DNA from: DASYSA01 sp036003885
GTDB lineage: Bacteria > Acidobacteriota > Blastocatellia > UBA7656
Length of the DNA stretch: 23,052 nt
Direction: 5' to 3'
Assembly (NCBI GenBank): GCA_036003885.1
Contig: DASYSA010000537.1
Location: forward strand, 1 to 23,052
Shown here: positions 15,227 to 22,965 of the stretch, one piece after another
Layout: every line of letters starts with the position of its first letter
Numbering within the stretch: position 1 is the stretch's first letter
Notes under the pieces: model-generated
Told to the model about the DNA's origin: nothing
The model's database searches: none
The model's input: only the letters and a program-made list of their open reading frames with translations
Program-made: the position numbers and the translations under genes

Positions 15227-17839
15227 TCATGCTTTCATCGCCTGGCGCCCGGCAAGGCTTGCGATCACCATAATCAATTCGAGCGCTTCAACTGGCTTGG
15301 CCACATGCATCTGGAAACCAGCGGCGAGAACGCGCGTCCTGTCCTCACTTCTGGCATATGCGGTCAACGCCACCGCTGGAACATTCCCTCCCCTCTCGGA
15401 CTCAAGCATCCTAAGCTTCTTTATAAGTGCAAAGCCGTCCTCTCCCGGCATTCCGATGTCGGATACAATCACAGCGGGCTGCCACTCCCTTATTGCTTGG
15501 AATGCCTCTGCCGCGGAGGCGCAAGGTCTCACCTCCGCTCCTCGTTGGGTCAAGATCGCCGAGAGTAAGTCGCGGGTCTCCGCTTCATCATCTACAATCA
15601 TCACCCGCAACCCATCAAGCATCACTGAGTCACCAAGCGCAAAAGCGGAGGCAGCGGTTCCTGTGGGGTCGGATTCATGGCCCCGCCCTGATACGACATT
15701 TACAGGCAGCGTCACCGTAAATGTCGCCCCCTGTCCATCCCCTGCGCTTTCGGCTCGGACGGCGCCGCCGTGCAGCTCCACCAGATGGCGCACGATCGCC
15801 AGACCCAATCCGAGTCCGCCATGCCTGCGCTCTGTTGTCATGTTCGCCTGGCTGAACCGGTCGAAGACATAGGGGAGAAACTCGGGGCTGATGCCTGCAC
15901 CCGAATCGCTGACGGTGATTTGTAAATTGGCATCGACGCGCTCCAACCTGACCTCTACCCGGCCACCTCTTGGCGTAAACTTGACGGCGTTCGAAAGCAG
16001 ATTCCAGACTACCTGTTGCAGGCGATCCGGATCAGCCGAGACCAGGCAAGCGCGCGGCGATCGATGCAGCAGGAGTTGGATGGACTTTGCTTCAGCAGCC
16101 GGCCGAATTGAGTCTATGGCAGTCTCCATTATCTGCGCCGCATCAACCGGTCGTACAGTTAGCCTTAGCTTGCCCGATATGGCACGAGAGATGTCCAGGA
16201 GATCCTCGACGAGTTTGGCTTGATTCTTGGCGTTGCGCTCGATGGTTTCGATCGCTCGGGCCGTCTGTTGCTCATCAAGTTTGCCGGTGCGAACGATCTG
16301 CGCCCAGCCAAGTATTGCGTTCAGCGGTGAGCGAATCTCATGCGAAACCATAGCGACAAACTCGTCCTTTGCACGGCTAGCCACCTCCGCTCGCTCACGC
16401 GCGGCCCGCTCGCTGGCAAGCAATTGAATCCTGTCCTGCTCAGCTCGCTTGCGCTCAGCGATATCCCGAAAGATCAGAACTGCGCCAAGTAGATTGCCCT
16501 CGGAATCCTTGATCGGCGCTCCACTGTCATCAATCGGGATTTCAGTCCCGTCCCTCGCAGTCAGCACCGTCTGGTTTGTCATTCCGACCACGGCTCCCTG
16601 TTCCATCGCGCTGAGCGCGGGGTTCTCCACGGGCTTGCGTGTCTGTTCGTTCGCGATCTTGAAGACCTCTAACAGGGGTTGGTTCTCGGCCTCTTCCTGC
16701 TTCCACCCGGTCAGAGATTGAGCGACCGGATTCAGGAATGTGATAGCACCGTGAATGTCGGTTGCAATGACTGCATCACCGATGCTCGACAGCGTTGTCT
16801 GGAACCATTCGCGCTGTTGGCGCAAGGCTTCTTCGGTCCGTTTGCGCTCGGTTATGTCCCGAGCAATCTTCGAAGCTCCTATGATGCGGCCCGTGGTATC
16901 TCGAAGCGGTGATATAGTCAGTGAAATATTGATCAGTCTGCCGTTCTTAGATACCCGCACAGTCTCGAAGTGTTCGACTCCCTCGCCCCGGCAAAGCCGC
17001 TCAAGAATAAATTTTTCCTCCCCGCGCCGCTCGGGCGGAATAATTAACATAATCGATTGACCAACCGCCTCGCTGGACGAATAGCCAAAGATTCGTTCGG
17101 CGCCGGCATTCCACGACAGTATGGTTCCGTCGAGGTCCTTGCTGATGATCGCATCTTGAGATGACTCCACGATGGCGGCCAGCACAGAGCGGGCTTGTGC
17201 GGCGTTTCGGCGTTCAGTGAGGTCGCGGAAGACCAAAACTGCTCCGAGTAATAGAAGAACGCAAGCAAGGACGTTGGGGATTACATCCGTCAGAAATGCA
17301 TGACGGCCACTGGCTCTAGCCTTTTCCGACCGCCGGCTTAGCAGGTCGTGCTCCTCATTCTCCATAAGGTCGACATGCTGGCGAACACTATCCATCAACA
17401 GTTTCCCTACACCTGATGAAGTCGACTGCCTGGCGCCTTCAGCGCTGGTCCGTCGCTGGTCCATTCCAAACTTGAGACGTTCCATTCTAGCGGCGATCTT
17501 GCCCTCCAGGACCGGTATACGTGCCTGTTGATTCGCGTTGTCGGCCGTCAATTGCCTGAGTCGCTCGAGGTGCTGAGGGATTTGATTAACGGCAGCCTGA
17601 TAAGGCTCGAGATAAGATTCGTCTTTCGTAATTATGAAGCCGCGCACGCCAGCTTCGGCGTCTGTCACCGCGTATAGAGTAGCCTCGAGTTCCGCAAGAA
17701 CCATGTGACTGTTGGCAACCCATCGTTCCTCGTCGATCAGAGTGCGTGTGGCGTGGTATGAGATCAAAGCGTTAACGAGCAGAACGACCAATGCGATACC
17801 GACGCCAGTGACAACCTTCTTTTCGACGGACCATTTCAT
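15227..17839 (-). CDS. CHASE3-PAS-PAS hybrid sensor histidine kinase/response regulator
   Basis: This 870-residue protein has, in order: TM1 (about 8-27); a CHASE3 sensor (about 35-180, with AEAGVRGFIITKDESYLEPY); TM2 (about 187-205); PAS1 (about 215-335); PAS2 (about 343-465); a HisKA domain with phospho-acceptor H500 in VSHEIRSPLN; an ATPase domain (about 603-712) with N-box NLLSNAVKF and DSGAG at 645-649 plus GGLGLGLAI; and a C-terminal receiver (about 744-862) with D750/D751, phospho-acceptor D794 and K848. It senses an extracytoplasmic or PAS-bound signal. GGAGG lies 9 bases before the ATG. It is not PhoR-like in architecture (PhoR lacks CHASE3 and a receiver), but it is the only kinase near the Pho-type regulator. 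Pairing with that regulator is unproven. Confidence 0.95.
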   Translation of the reverse strand: MKWSVEKKVVTGVGIALVVLLVNALISYHATRTLIDEERWVANSHMVLAELEATLYAVTDAEAGVRGFIITKDESYLEPYQAAVNQIPQHLERLRQLTADNANQQARIPVLEGKIAARMERLKFGMDQRRTSAEGARQSTSSGVGKLLMDSVRQHVDLMENEEHDLLSRRSEKARASGRHAFLTDVIPNVLACVLLLLGAVLVFRDLTERRNAAQARSVLAAIVESSQDAIISKDLDGTILSWNAGAERIFGYSSSEAVGQSIMLIIPPERRGEEKFILERLCRGEGVEHFETVRVSKNGRLINISLTISPLRDTTGRIIGASKIARDITERKRTEEALRQQREWFQTTLSSIGDAVIATDIHGAITFLNPVAQSLTGWKQEEAENQPLLEVFKIANEQTRKPVENPALSAMEQGAVVGMTNQTVLTARDGTEIPIDDSGAPIKDSEGNLLGAVLIFRDIAERKRAEQDRIQLLASERAARERAEVASRAKDEFVAMVSHEIRSPLNAILGWAQIVRTGKLDEQQTARAIETIERNAKNQAKLVEDLLDISRAISGKLRLTVRPVDAAQIMETAIDSIRPAAEAKSIQLLLHRSPRACLVSADPDRLQQVVWNLLSNAVKFTPRGGRVEVRLERVDANLQITVSDSGAGISPEFLPYVFDRFSQANMTTERRHGGLGLGLAIVRHLVELHGGAVRAESAGDGQGATFTVTLPVNVVSGRGHESDPTGTAASAFALGDSVMLDGLRVMIVDDEAETRDLLSAILTQRGAEVRPCASAAEAFQAIREWQPAVIVSDIGMPGEDGFALIKKLRMLESERGGNVPAVALTAYARSEDRTRVLAAGFQMHVAKPVEALELIMVIASLAGRQAMKA

Positions 17840-18154
17840 TTCGCGGATCCTCCGGTTGTGCGCCAGAGCAAACCTGAAGCGTTTTGCGTTGGCCCCTATT
17901 CATTTCCTCGGATTTCGGCTGGCTTTGAGCACGGTGATTCTATCACAGTCAGTTGGCGTGGTTCGACTTAGTCAGAGTTCACGGTAAATTGCCGTTACGG
18001 CCGCCGTCTGGAATTAACTGCCCCTACCCTGGCGGATTTAGTCTCGACGAGTCGCTCAGACAGCGAAGGAGGGCTTACGAATGTGCAGGAGACTGTACAG
18101 CCCACACTTCACCCCCTCGGGTGACAGTAGGTCGTCCCAGGTGGGTGTGACGTG
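17840..18154. other. Spacer upstream of the hybrid kinase
   Basis: No convincing gene is seen in either strand. On the minus strand an extended -10 (TGA followed by TAGAAT, 17937-17945) is the best kinase promoter candidate; it overlaps a small palindrome GTGAT-TCT-ATCAC (17934-17946). No good -35 box pairs with it. Confidence 0.35.
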
Positions 18155-18650
18155 CTACTCGTCGTTGCCAGTCGCATTGACCCTGGAACCGGACCGCAGC
18201 GGGACGCCAGCATCTGTCACTATGATCTCGCCCGGTTCGAGTCCGCTCGTCAGGATAGTGTTATCGCCGACAGTTACGGCCACAACAACCGGGCGTGACT
18301 CTACAGTCTGATCAGGCTTAACCAGGAACACATATTGGCCCTGCTCGTCCGTCTGTACGGCTGAGGATGGAATGACCGCGGCATCAGGGTCCGTGGTTAA
18401 GCTCAAGACAACATTAACGGGCTGGCCCGGCTGGAGCCTCCGATCTTTGTTGTCGAAAGTTGCTTTCAGCGATACTGTTCCGTTTTCGCCAATGGTCGCG
18501 TAAGCAGTGGGTCCAAGCGTGCCCTCTTCGGGTTGCCCTGCGACATTCCCAATAGAGGCCGATACCTGGAGTTCACCTTGCGACATGCGGCGGTTGATGT
18601 CGGGCAATTGCGACGCCGGCACGGTTTTGCGTTGGAGCTGAGTCCCGCTG
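18155..18650 (-). pseudogene. RND efflux periplasmic adaptor, C-terminal remnant
   Basis: The open stretch from a GTG at 18622 to the TAG at 18155 encodes the last 155 residues of an HlyD/AcrA-type membrane fusion protein. VPASQLPDINRRMSQGELQV leads into the beta-barrel segment GTVSLKATFDNKDRRLQPGQ and PSSAVQTDEQGQYVFLVKPD, with the membrane-proximal part SGLEPGEIIVTD. The signal peptide, coiled-coil hairpin and lipoyl halves (about 200 residues in relatives) are missing. In the same frame, the bases between about 18623 and 18690 do not give a matching sequence and meet a stop, followed by a heptamer array. No pump permease or outer-membrane channel is adjacent. A functional fragment is unlikely. 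Confidence 0.75.
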
Positions 18651-18686
18651 TTAATCCCATCCCAAGCCAGACGCTCAATATCGAAG

Positions 18687-18721
18687 GGCTAACGCGAAAC
18701 GCGGAACCCGAAACGCGGAAC
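18687..18721 (-). repeat. Heptanucleotide array A
   Basis: Five successive 7-base units end in AAC: GGCTAAC, GCGAAAC, GCGGAAC, CCGAAAC, GCGGAAC. The array sits between the adaptor remnant and the stop codon of the TIM-barrel gene. The unit GCGAAAC is the same as in the array next to hemH. Confidence 0.8.
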
Positions 18722-18722
18722 G

Positions 18723-19607
18723 TTATTTCGCGGAATTCCGCTTCGCAATTATCCCGCGGATGAACTTCAGATTGACCGCCATATCGTTCTCGACTGACTT
18801 CGTAGGGCTGTCCGTTTCAAGCTCGGCCCACTGATCGAAGCCGATGTCGGCCAACGCATCAACGACCGCGGTGAAGTCGATCTTGCCCTGGCCCATATAG
18901 TTCGGATTGTCCTTAAGGTGAACCTCGCAAATACGGTCGCGCCCAAGCCAACGAATCTCCTCTATAACGTTGAAGCCATTGTTCGTCGAGTTGCCGACGT
19001 CGTAATAGGTCAGCACAGCTCGCGACTTCGCCCGCTCCATGATCCGCACATTGTCTTTTGCCGAGATGGTGTCCTCGAGACCCAGGATGATCTTCGACTT
19101 TTCGGCCGCAGGAGCGATCTCTCGCAAAGCGTCTCCGACGTAGTCCATCTCGGCCTGGGTCTGCAGCGCCCCGCGGCCAAAGAAAGGCAACAGGATGACC
19201 TTGACTCCAAGGTTCTTCGCGATCGGAATAGCGTCCGATACCCAACGTTGGCCGAGCTTGTCCGACTTGAGATAGTTGCGATGGAGGATGTTCAAACAGA
19301 CCGAGGCCAGCGGCAAACCTACCCGCCTGGACTCGGATGTGTAGGCTGCCTGCACCGCCGGGTCAGCCAGCGGCAGCTTTTCGGCCCCGACGCCCAGGCT
19401 CACCTGAACTCCATCAAACCCCAATCTCTTCGCTAGCGAGATCGCCTCGGTCTTGCCCTCCTGCCGAAGGTTCCAGTCCGTGACGCCGACTTTGAACTTC
19501 ACTCCTCTGCCGGCAGCATAGGATAAGAGATCTGTATGAGGTCCTAACGCGGCCGAGGCCAGGCCCGCCGCACCCGCTCCCAGAAACCAGCGACGGCTTA
19601 TTCTCAT
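18723..19607 (-). CDS. Tat-exported sugar phosphate isomerase/epimerase-type TIM-barrel protein
   Basis: This 294-residue protein starts with a twin-arginine signal (SRRWFLG at residues 4-10, then an Ala-rich hydrophobic stretch to about 32). The rest matches the xylose isomerase-like TIM barrel (AP endonuclease family 2): AISLAKRLGFDGVQVSLG, ILGLEDTI, CEVHLKDNPNYMGQGKIDF and QWAELETDSP. These carry the Glu/His/Asp positions that usually bind a divalent metal. GGAGGGGAG lies upstream of the ATG. It is 17 bases downstream of the DUF1080 gene on the same strand, so the two are probably one operon. The likely job is isomerising or cleaving oxidised (3-keto) sugars in the periplasm, by analogy with similar neighbours; the substrate is unknown. 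Confidence 0.9.
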   Translation of the reverse strand: MRISRRWFLGAGAAGLASAALGPHTDLLSYAAGRGVKFKVGVTDWNLRQEGKTEAISLAKRLGFDGVQVSLGVGAEKLPLADPAVQAAYTSESRRVGLPLASVCLNILHRNYLKSDKLGQRWVSDAIPIAKNLGVKVILLPFFGRGALQTQAEMDYVGDALREIAPAAEKSKIILGLEDTISAKDNVRIMERAKSRAVLTYYDVGNSTNNGFNVIEEIRWLGRDRICEVHLKDNPNYMGQGKIDFTAVVDALADIGFDQWAELETDSPTKSVENDMAVNLKFIRGIIAKRNSAK

Positions 19608-19624
19608 CTTCGACTCCCCTCCTG

Positions 19625-20548
19625 CTATTTGATTATTGGAGTGACGGTGACCTTGCGAAACCAGACCTTGCCGTGGTCGCCCTGCAACATGATCGGTCCG
19701 GGTGATGCTTCGTTGCTGTCAAGGGCGCCTCCGGTGATCCCGCTAATTTCAACGTTGTCGTGCACCGTCTTGCCGTTTAGCGTTACCGTGACTCGATTGC
19801 CGACGATTACCGCCTCCATCACCTGCCATTCGCCCGCCGCCTTGCTTGCGTTTACAGCCGGCGCGACGCGGCTGTAGATGGCCATATGACCGTGAGTCTC
19901 AGCCGGCTTGCCGAAATCGTCGAGTACCTGCAATTCGTACCTTCCGCGCAAGTAGATTCCACTGTTGCTCTTCTCCTCCAGCTTGTACTCGCAGTGAATC
20001 TTGAAGTTGTTGAATTTCTGCCTGGACACCAGGTTGTTAGCGCCGGCCTCGTTGGTCATCACGCCATCAACCACACTCCAGCCGATGGGCTTGCCCTTAG
20101 CCTGCACGTCCCAGTCGGCCACTGACTTGCCGTCAAACAGCTCTACCGGCCTGCCGAATGTGTGCTTCGCGTTCGCATCATACTTGCCCCAGCGCGGCGG
20201 ACGGAGCCCGATCCATTTGACGGTCCCGCTGCCGGATGTCATCTCCCCCATCAGCTTGCCTGCGACGACTTTGGCCCGGTGTGTCTGTGTGCGACCCCCC
20301 GATCCGCTGACATCGAATACCAGCTCACCGTTCTCGATCGCGATGGACGGCAGTTTGAAAACGCTTCCACCCCGGTTGAGGAAATAGCCCACGAGCCCGC
20401 CGCCTTCTTTCTTCACTTCGAGCCAGTAGACGGAGTCGGCGTTTTTTCCGGTGCCTGTAATGTCCCACTTACCCAGGAATGCGCCCTCCTGGGCAACCGC
20501 CGGCGCAGCACAGGCAACGGCAACCAGAAGCAGCAAGAGTCTCTTCAT
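19625..20548 (-). CDS. Secreted DUF1080 (3-keto-disaccharide hydrolase-type) protein
   Basis: From the ATG at 20548 the product has 307 residues, with a clear signal peptide (MKRLLLLLVAVACAAPAVAQ, cleavage expected after residue 20). A first beta-rich domain of about 95 residues starts at LGKWDITGTGKNADSVYW. The DUF1080 domain follows: PVELFDGKSVADWDV, KIHCEYKLEEKSNSGIYLRG, YELQVLDDFG and LQGDHGKVWFRKVTV. Some members hydrolyse 3-keto-glycosides; the fold is lectin/glucanase-like. GGAGGAG lies 5 bases upstream. The frame stays open up to 20887, but that part is heptamer repeat and is not expected to be translated. It is followed by the Tat TIM-barrel gene 17 bases on. Confidence 0.9.
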   Translation of the reverse strand: MKRLLLLLVAVACAAPAVAQEGAFLGKWDITGTGKNADSVYWLEVKKEGGGLVGYFLNRGGSVFKLPSIAIENGELVFDVSGSGGRTQTHRAKVVAGKLMGEMTSGSGTVKWIGLRPPRWGKYDANAKHTFGRPVELFDGKSVADWDVQAKGKPIGWSVVDGVMTNEAGANNLVSRQKFNNFKIHCEYKLEEKSNSGIYLRGRYELQVLDDFGKPAETHGHMAIYSRVAPAVNASKAAGEWQVMEAVIVGNRVTVTLNGKTVHDNVEISGITGGALDSNEASPGPIMLQGDHGKVWFRKVTVTPIIK

Positions 20549-20567
20549 TTCATCTCCTCCCAAAAAA

Positions 20568-20688
20568 CGTTTCGCGTTTCGCGTTCCGCGTTTTGCGTTT
20601 GCCATTAAGACACGGCCCTCCCACGAGGACCAGTCTCGAGACAACCAACGCGAAACGACGAACGCGAACCGCCAAACGCGTTTGGCGG
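20568..20688. repeat. Heptanucleotide array pair B with 20-bp palindrome
   Basis: Left part (20568-20602): five units CGTTTCG, CGTTTCG, CGTTCCG, CGTTTTG, CGTTTGC. Right part (20645-20679): five units of NNAACGC type, the reverse complement of the left words, after a 42-base spacer. The right part runs into a perfect 20-base palindrome (CCGCCAAACG and CGTTTGGCGG, 20669-20688). The array lies directly upstream of the DUF1080 ribosome site. Confidence 0.8.
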
Positions 20689-20742
20689 CCCCAGTGTAGT
20701 CACTGCCCGCCGGTTTGTGCAACCCGAAAAAGAAAGGGGAAA

Positions 20743-20840
20743 TGCGATTGCGAATTGCGAATTGCAAAGTGCGAAGTGCGAAATTTTGGATTTCGAGATT
20801 CGCATTCCCAATTTCGCATTTCGCATTTCGAATTTCGCAT
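20743..20840. repeat. Heptanucleotide array C, 14 contiguous units inverted at the centre
   Basis: Exactly 98 bases keep a 7-base period. The left six units are GCGAATT/GCGAAGT-like, the centre (20785-20798) is degenerate, and the right six are TTCGCAT-like, their reverse complement. The transcript or single strand could form a long imperfect hairpin. It ends inside the predicted promoter of the next gene. Confidence 0.85.
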
Positions 20841-20862
20841 TCGCATTTCCTTCCGCTATGAT
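20834..20862 (+). promoter_or_regulatory. Predicted promoter of SDR gene, -35 inside array C
   Basis: TTCGCA (20834-20839, 4 of 6) and TATGAT (20857-20862, 5 of 6) are 17 bases apart. The -35 hexamer is part of the last complete heptamer of array C. The SDR ATG follows at 20931. Confidence 0.45.
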
Positions 20863-20930
20863 GTAGCCGCGAAGTCGAGACTGTCACGCTGGGCCCTTCG
20901 CATCACGAACATCCATAAGAGGATTGAAAG

Positions 20931-21707
20931 ATGGAGGTCAAAGACAAGGTCGCCATAGTTACCGGAGGAGCAAACGGTATCGGGCGTGCTCTTTGCCAGC
21001 GCTTAGCTGCCGGTGGGGCCAGGGGCGTGGTTGTGGCCGACATAGACGATCGGGGCGCAGCGCAAGTTGCCGGAGAGATAGAAGGCCTGGCAGTAACGGT
21101 CGACGTCAGTGTCGAGGCCGATGTAGTTCGCCTCGTCGAACAGGCAACCACGCGGTTCGGACCTGTCGATCTGTTCTGCTCCAACGCAGGCATTGGTCTA
21201 AACGGGGGGCCGGAAGTCTCGAACGCCGACTGGGAACGCATCTGGCAGATCAATGTGATGGCACATGTCTATGCCGCCCGCGCGGTGCTGCCGGAAATGC
21301 TGAAGCGAGGGGCGGGCTACCTGTTGAACACTGCGTCGGCTGCTGGACTGCTCACCCAGATCGGCTCGGCACCCTACGCGGTAACCAAGCACGCCGCTGT
21401 AGCGTTCGCCGAATGGCTTGCCGTCACCTATGGCGATGCCGGCATCCGAGTCTCGTGCCTCTGCCCGCAGGGCGTGCGGACCAACATGCTTCGCGAGGCC
21501 GAGGAGAGCGGAACCGGGTTCCTCACCGAAGGCGCACTGGATCCCGAGGAGGTGGCCGAGATCGTCGTAGCAGGACTAAAGGACGAGCGCTTTCTCATAT
21601 TGCCGCACCCGGAAGTGGCCGAGTACGTGCGCCGCAAAGCGGGAGACTATGACCGCTGGCTCCGGGGCATGCGCCGGCTACAAGACAAAGTTCTGGGCCC
21701 GGCGTAG
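20931..21707 (+). CDS. SDR family oxidoreductase
   Basis: This 258-residue short-chain dehydrogenase has TGGANGIG (11-18), D37 in VVADID favouring NAD(H), SNAG (84-87), N108, S136, Y149 and K153 (YAVTK). After residue 180 it has CPQGVRTNM in place of the common PG loop and a C-terminal extension with ILPHPEVAEYVRRKAGDYDRW, which resembles SDRs annotated as acting on hydrophobic or long-chain substrates. GAGG is 8 bases upstream of the ATG. It stands between two heptamer-repeat spacers and ahead of hemE in the same direction. The substrate is unknown. Confidence 0.92.
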   Translation: MEVKDKVAIVTGGANGIGRALCQRLAAGGARGVVVADIDDRGAAQVAGEIEGLAVTVDVSVEADVVRLVEQATTRFGPVDLFCSNAGIGLNGGPEVSNADWERIWQINVMAHVYAARAVLPEMLKRGAGYLLNTASAAGLLTQIGSAPYAVTKHAAVAFAEWLAVTYGDAGIRVSCLCPQGVRTNMLREAEESGTGFLTEGALDPEEVAEIVVAGLKDERFLILPHPEVAEYVRRKAGDYDRWLRGMRRLQDKVLGPA

Positions 21708-21723
21708 GGGTTGGCCGCTATCT

Positions 21724-21811
21724 GTCATTTGTCACTGGTCATTTGTCAATTGCCACTCGCCACCTTGATCGGGGCCTCAGGAATATCTTTCGACGACGAG
21801 TGACAAGTGAT
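21724..21811. repeat. Heptanucleotide array D upstream of hemE
   Basis: Six units follow with a 7-base period at 21724-21765: GTCATTT, GTCACTG, GTCATTT, GTCAATT, GCCACTC, GCCACCT. After 32 bases come CGACGAC, GAGTGAC and AAGTGAT (21791-21811), of which GAGTGAC and AAGTGAT are near reverse complements of the left words. The array fills most of the 122-base gap between the SDR and hemE. Confidence 0.75.
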
Positions 21812-21829
21812 AACGCATAAAGAGAACCA

Positions 21830-22846
21830 ATGAAGAACGACTTACTTGTCCGAGCCGCGAGAGGTGAAAACGTCGAGCGAACTCCAGTTTGGATGATGCG
21901 GCAGGCCGGGCGCTACCTGCCGGAATACCGCAGCGTCCGCGCTAACACCGACTTTTTGACTCTGTGTAAGACTCCCGATCTCGCCGTCGAGGTCTCGCTC
22001 CAGCCCTATCGCATCCTCGACGTGGACGCAGTGATCATGTTCAGCGACATTCTGATTCCGGTGGAGGCCATGGGCCAGGAAGTGCGGCTCACCGAGCAGA
22101 AGGGACCGGAGTTGCCGGACCCTATCCGAACCCGCAGGCAGGTTGATGCTCTCACTATTCCGGATCCGATCGAGAAGACCGGTTTCGTGATGGAGATCCT
22201 CCGCACGCTGAGAAGCGAATTGGACGGACGAGTACCATTGATCGGATTCGCCGGTGCACCGTGGACCCTTGCGGCTTATATGATCGAGGGCGGCGGCTCG
22301 AAGAACTACGCAGAGGTGAAGCGCATGATGTTCACCGAGCCTGCCACTCTCCATTCTCTGCTCGATAAGATCGCCGACACTGTGATTCTTTACTTGAACG
22401 CGCAGATCGAAGCCGGGGCTCAGGTCATCCAGTTGTTTGACTCCTGGGCCGGTGAACTGGCGCCCGCTGACTATGAGCAGTTCGCTCTTCCCTACGAACG
22501 AAAAATCCTGGAATCGGTCAACCGCGAAGCAGCACCCACGATTCTGTTTATCAACGGGAGCGGAACATTTCTCGAGAAGATGGCTCTCAGCGGGGCGGAC
22601 GTGTTGAGCATAGACTGGCGGACGGACATTAGAGAGGCGCGCGCCCGCATTGGCGATAAGCTCACAATTCAGGGCAACCTCGACCCCTGCGTACTGCTTT
22701 CGACTCCGGAGGTCGTCACGACAAAGGCGCGCGAACTGCTGGAAGCGGGAGGGGGTCACAGGCATATACTGAATCTCGGGCACGGGATCTTGCCGATGAC
22801 GCCGGTTGAAAACGCGCGGGCTTTCATTCAGGCAGCGAAAACCTGA
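21830..22846 (+). CDS. hemE: Uroporphyrinogen decarboxylase HemE
   Basis: This 338-residue enzyme is of standard length. It removes the four acetate carboxyls of uroporphyrinogen III to give coproporphyrinogen III in heme synthesis, in the cytoplasm, without cofactor. Signature 1 is PVWMMRQAGRYLPEYR (19-34), with substrate-binding arginines. The catalytic aspartate region is FSDILIP (D73). Signature 2 is GFAGAPWTLAAYMIEGG. The ending has NLGHGILPMTPVENARAFI. The ribosome site is weak (AAAGAGAACC before ATG). hemH follows after 119 bases in the same direction, so the two are a likely heme operon interrupted by a repeat array. Confidence 0.98.
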   Translation: MKNDLLVRAARGENVERTPVWMMRQAGRYLPEYRSVRANTDFLTLCKTPDLAVEVSLQPYRILDVDAVIMFSDILIPVEAMGQEVRLTEQKGPELPDPIRTRRQVDALTIPDPIEKTGFVMEILRTLRSELDGRVPLIGFAGAPWTLAAYMIEGGGSKNYAEVKRMMFTEPATLHSLLDKIADTVILYLNAQIEAGAQVIQLFDSWAGELAPADYEQFALPYERKILESVNREAAPTILFINGSGTFLEKMALSGADVLSIDWRTDIREARARIGDKLTIQGNLDPCVLLSTPEVVTTKARELLEAGGGHRHILNLGHGILPMTPVENARAFIQAAKT

Positions 22847-22855
22847 GGTGGATTG

Positions 22856-22963
22856 TGGTTTCGGGTTTCGGGTTTGGGGTTTCGGGTTCCTGGGTTTCGC
22901 CGAACAGACAAACCAGCAACCCCAAAACGCGAAACGCGAAACCCGAAACCACAAACCAGAAAC
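22856..22963. repeat. Heptanucleotide array E between hemE and hemH
   Basis: Left arm (22856-22890): TGGTTTC, GGGTTTC, GGGTTTG, GGGTTTC, GGGTTCC. Right arm (22922-22963): CCAAAAC, GCGAAAC, GCGAAAC, CCGAAAC, CACAAAC, CAGAAAC. The outermost about 16 bases of the left arm pair perfectly with 22935-22953. The right arm ends two bases before the hemH ATG. Confidence 0.85.
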
Positions 22964-22965
22964 TG

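Noticed and set aside
20743..20840. CRISPR array
   Set aside because: Units are 7 bases long and contiguous with no unique spacers, and no cas genes are present.
20549..20887. N-terminal extension of the DUF1080 protein to 20887
   Set aside because: The extra codons are translated heptamer repeats, while a signal peptide and a strong ribosome site mark the start at 20548.
20924..21652. Overlapping 242-codon frame on the same strand as the third SDR
   Set aside because: Arg/Gly-rich out-of-frame shadow; the other frame has all SDR motifs.
21842..22954. 370-codon minus-strand frame opposite hemE
   Set aside because: Antisense shadow of a well conserved hemE that also runs through the repeat array.
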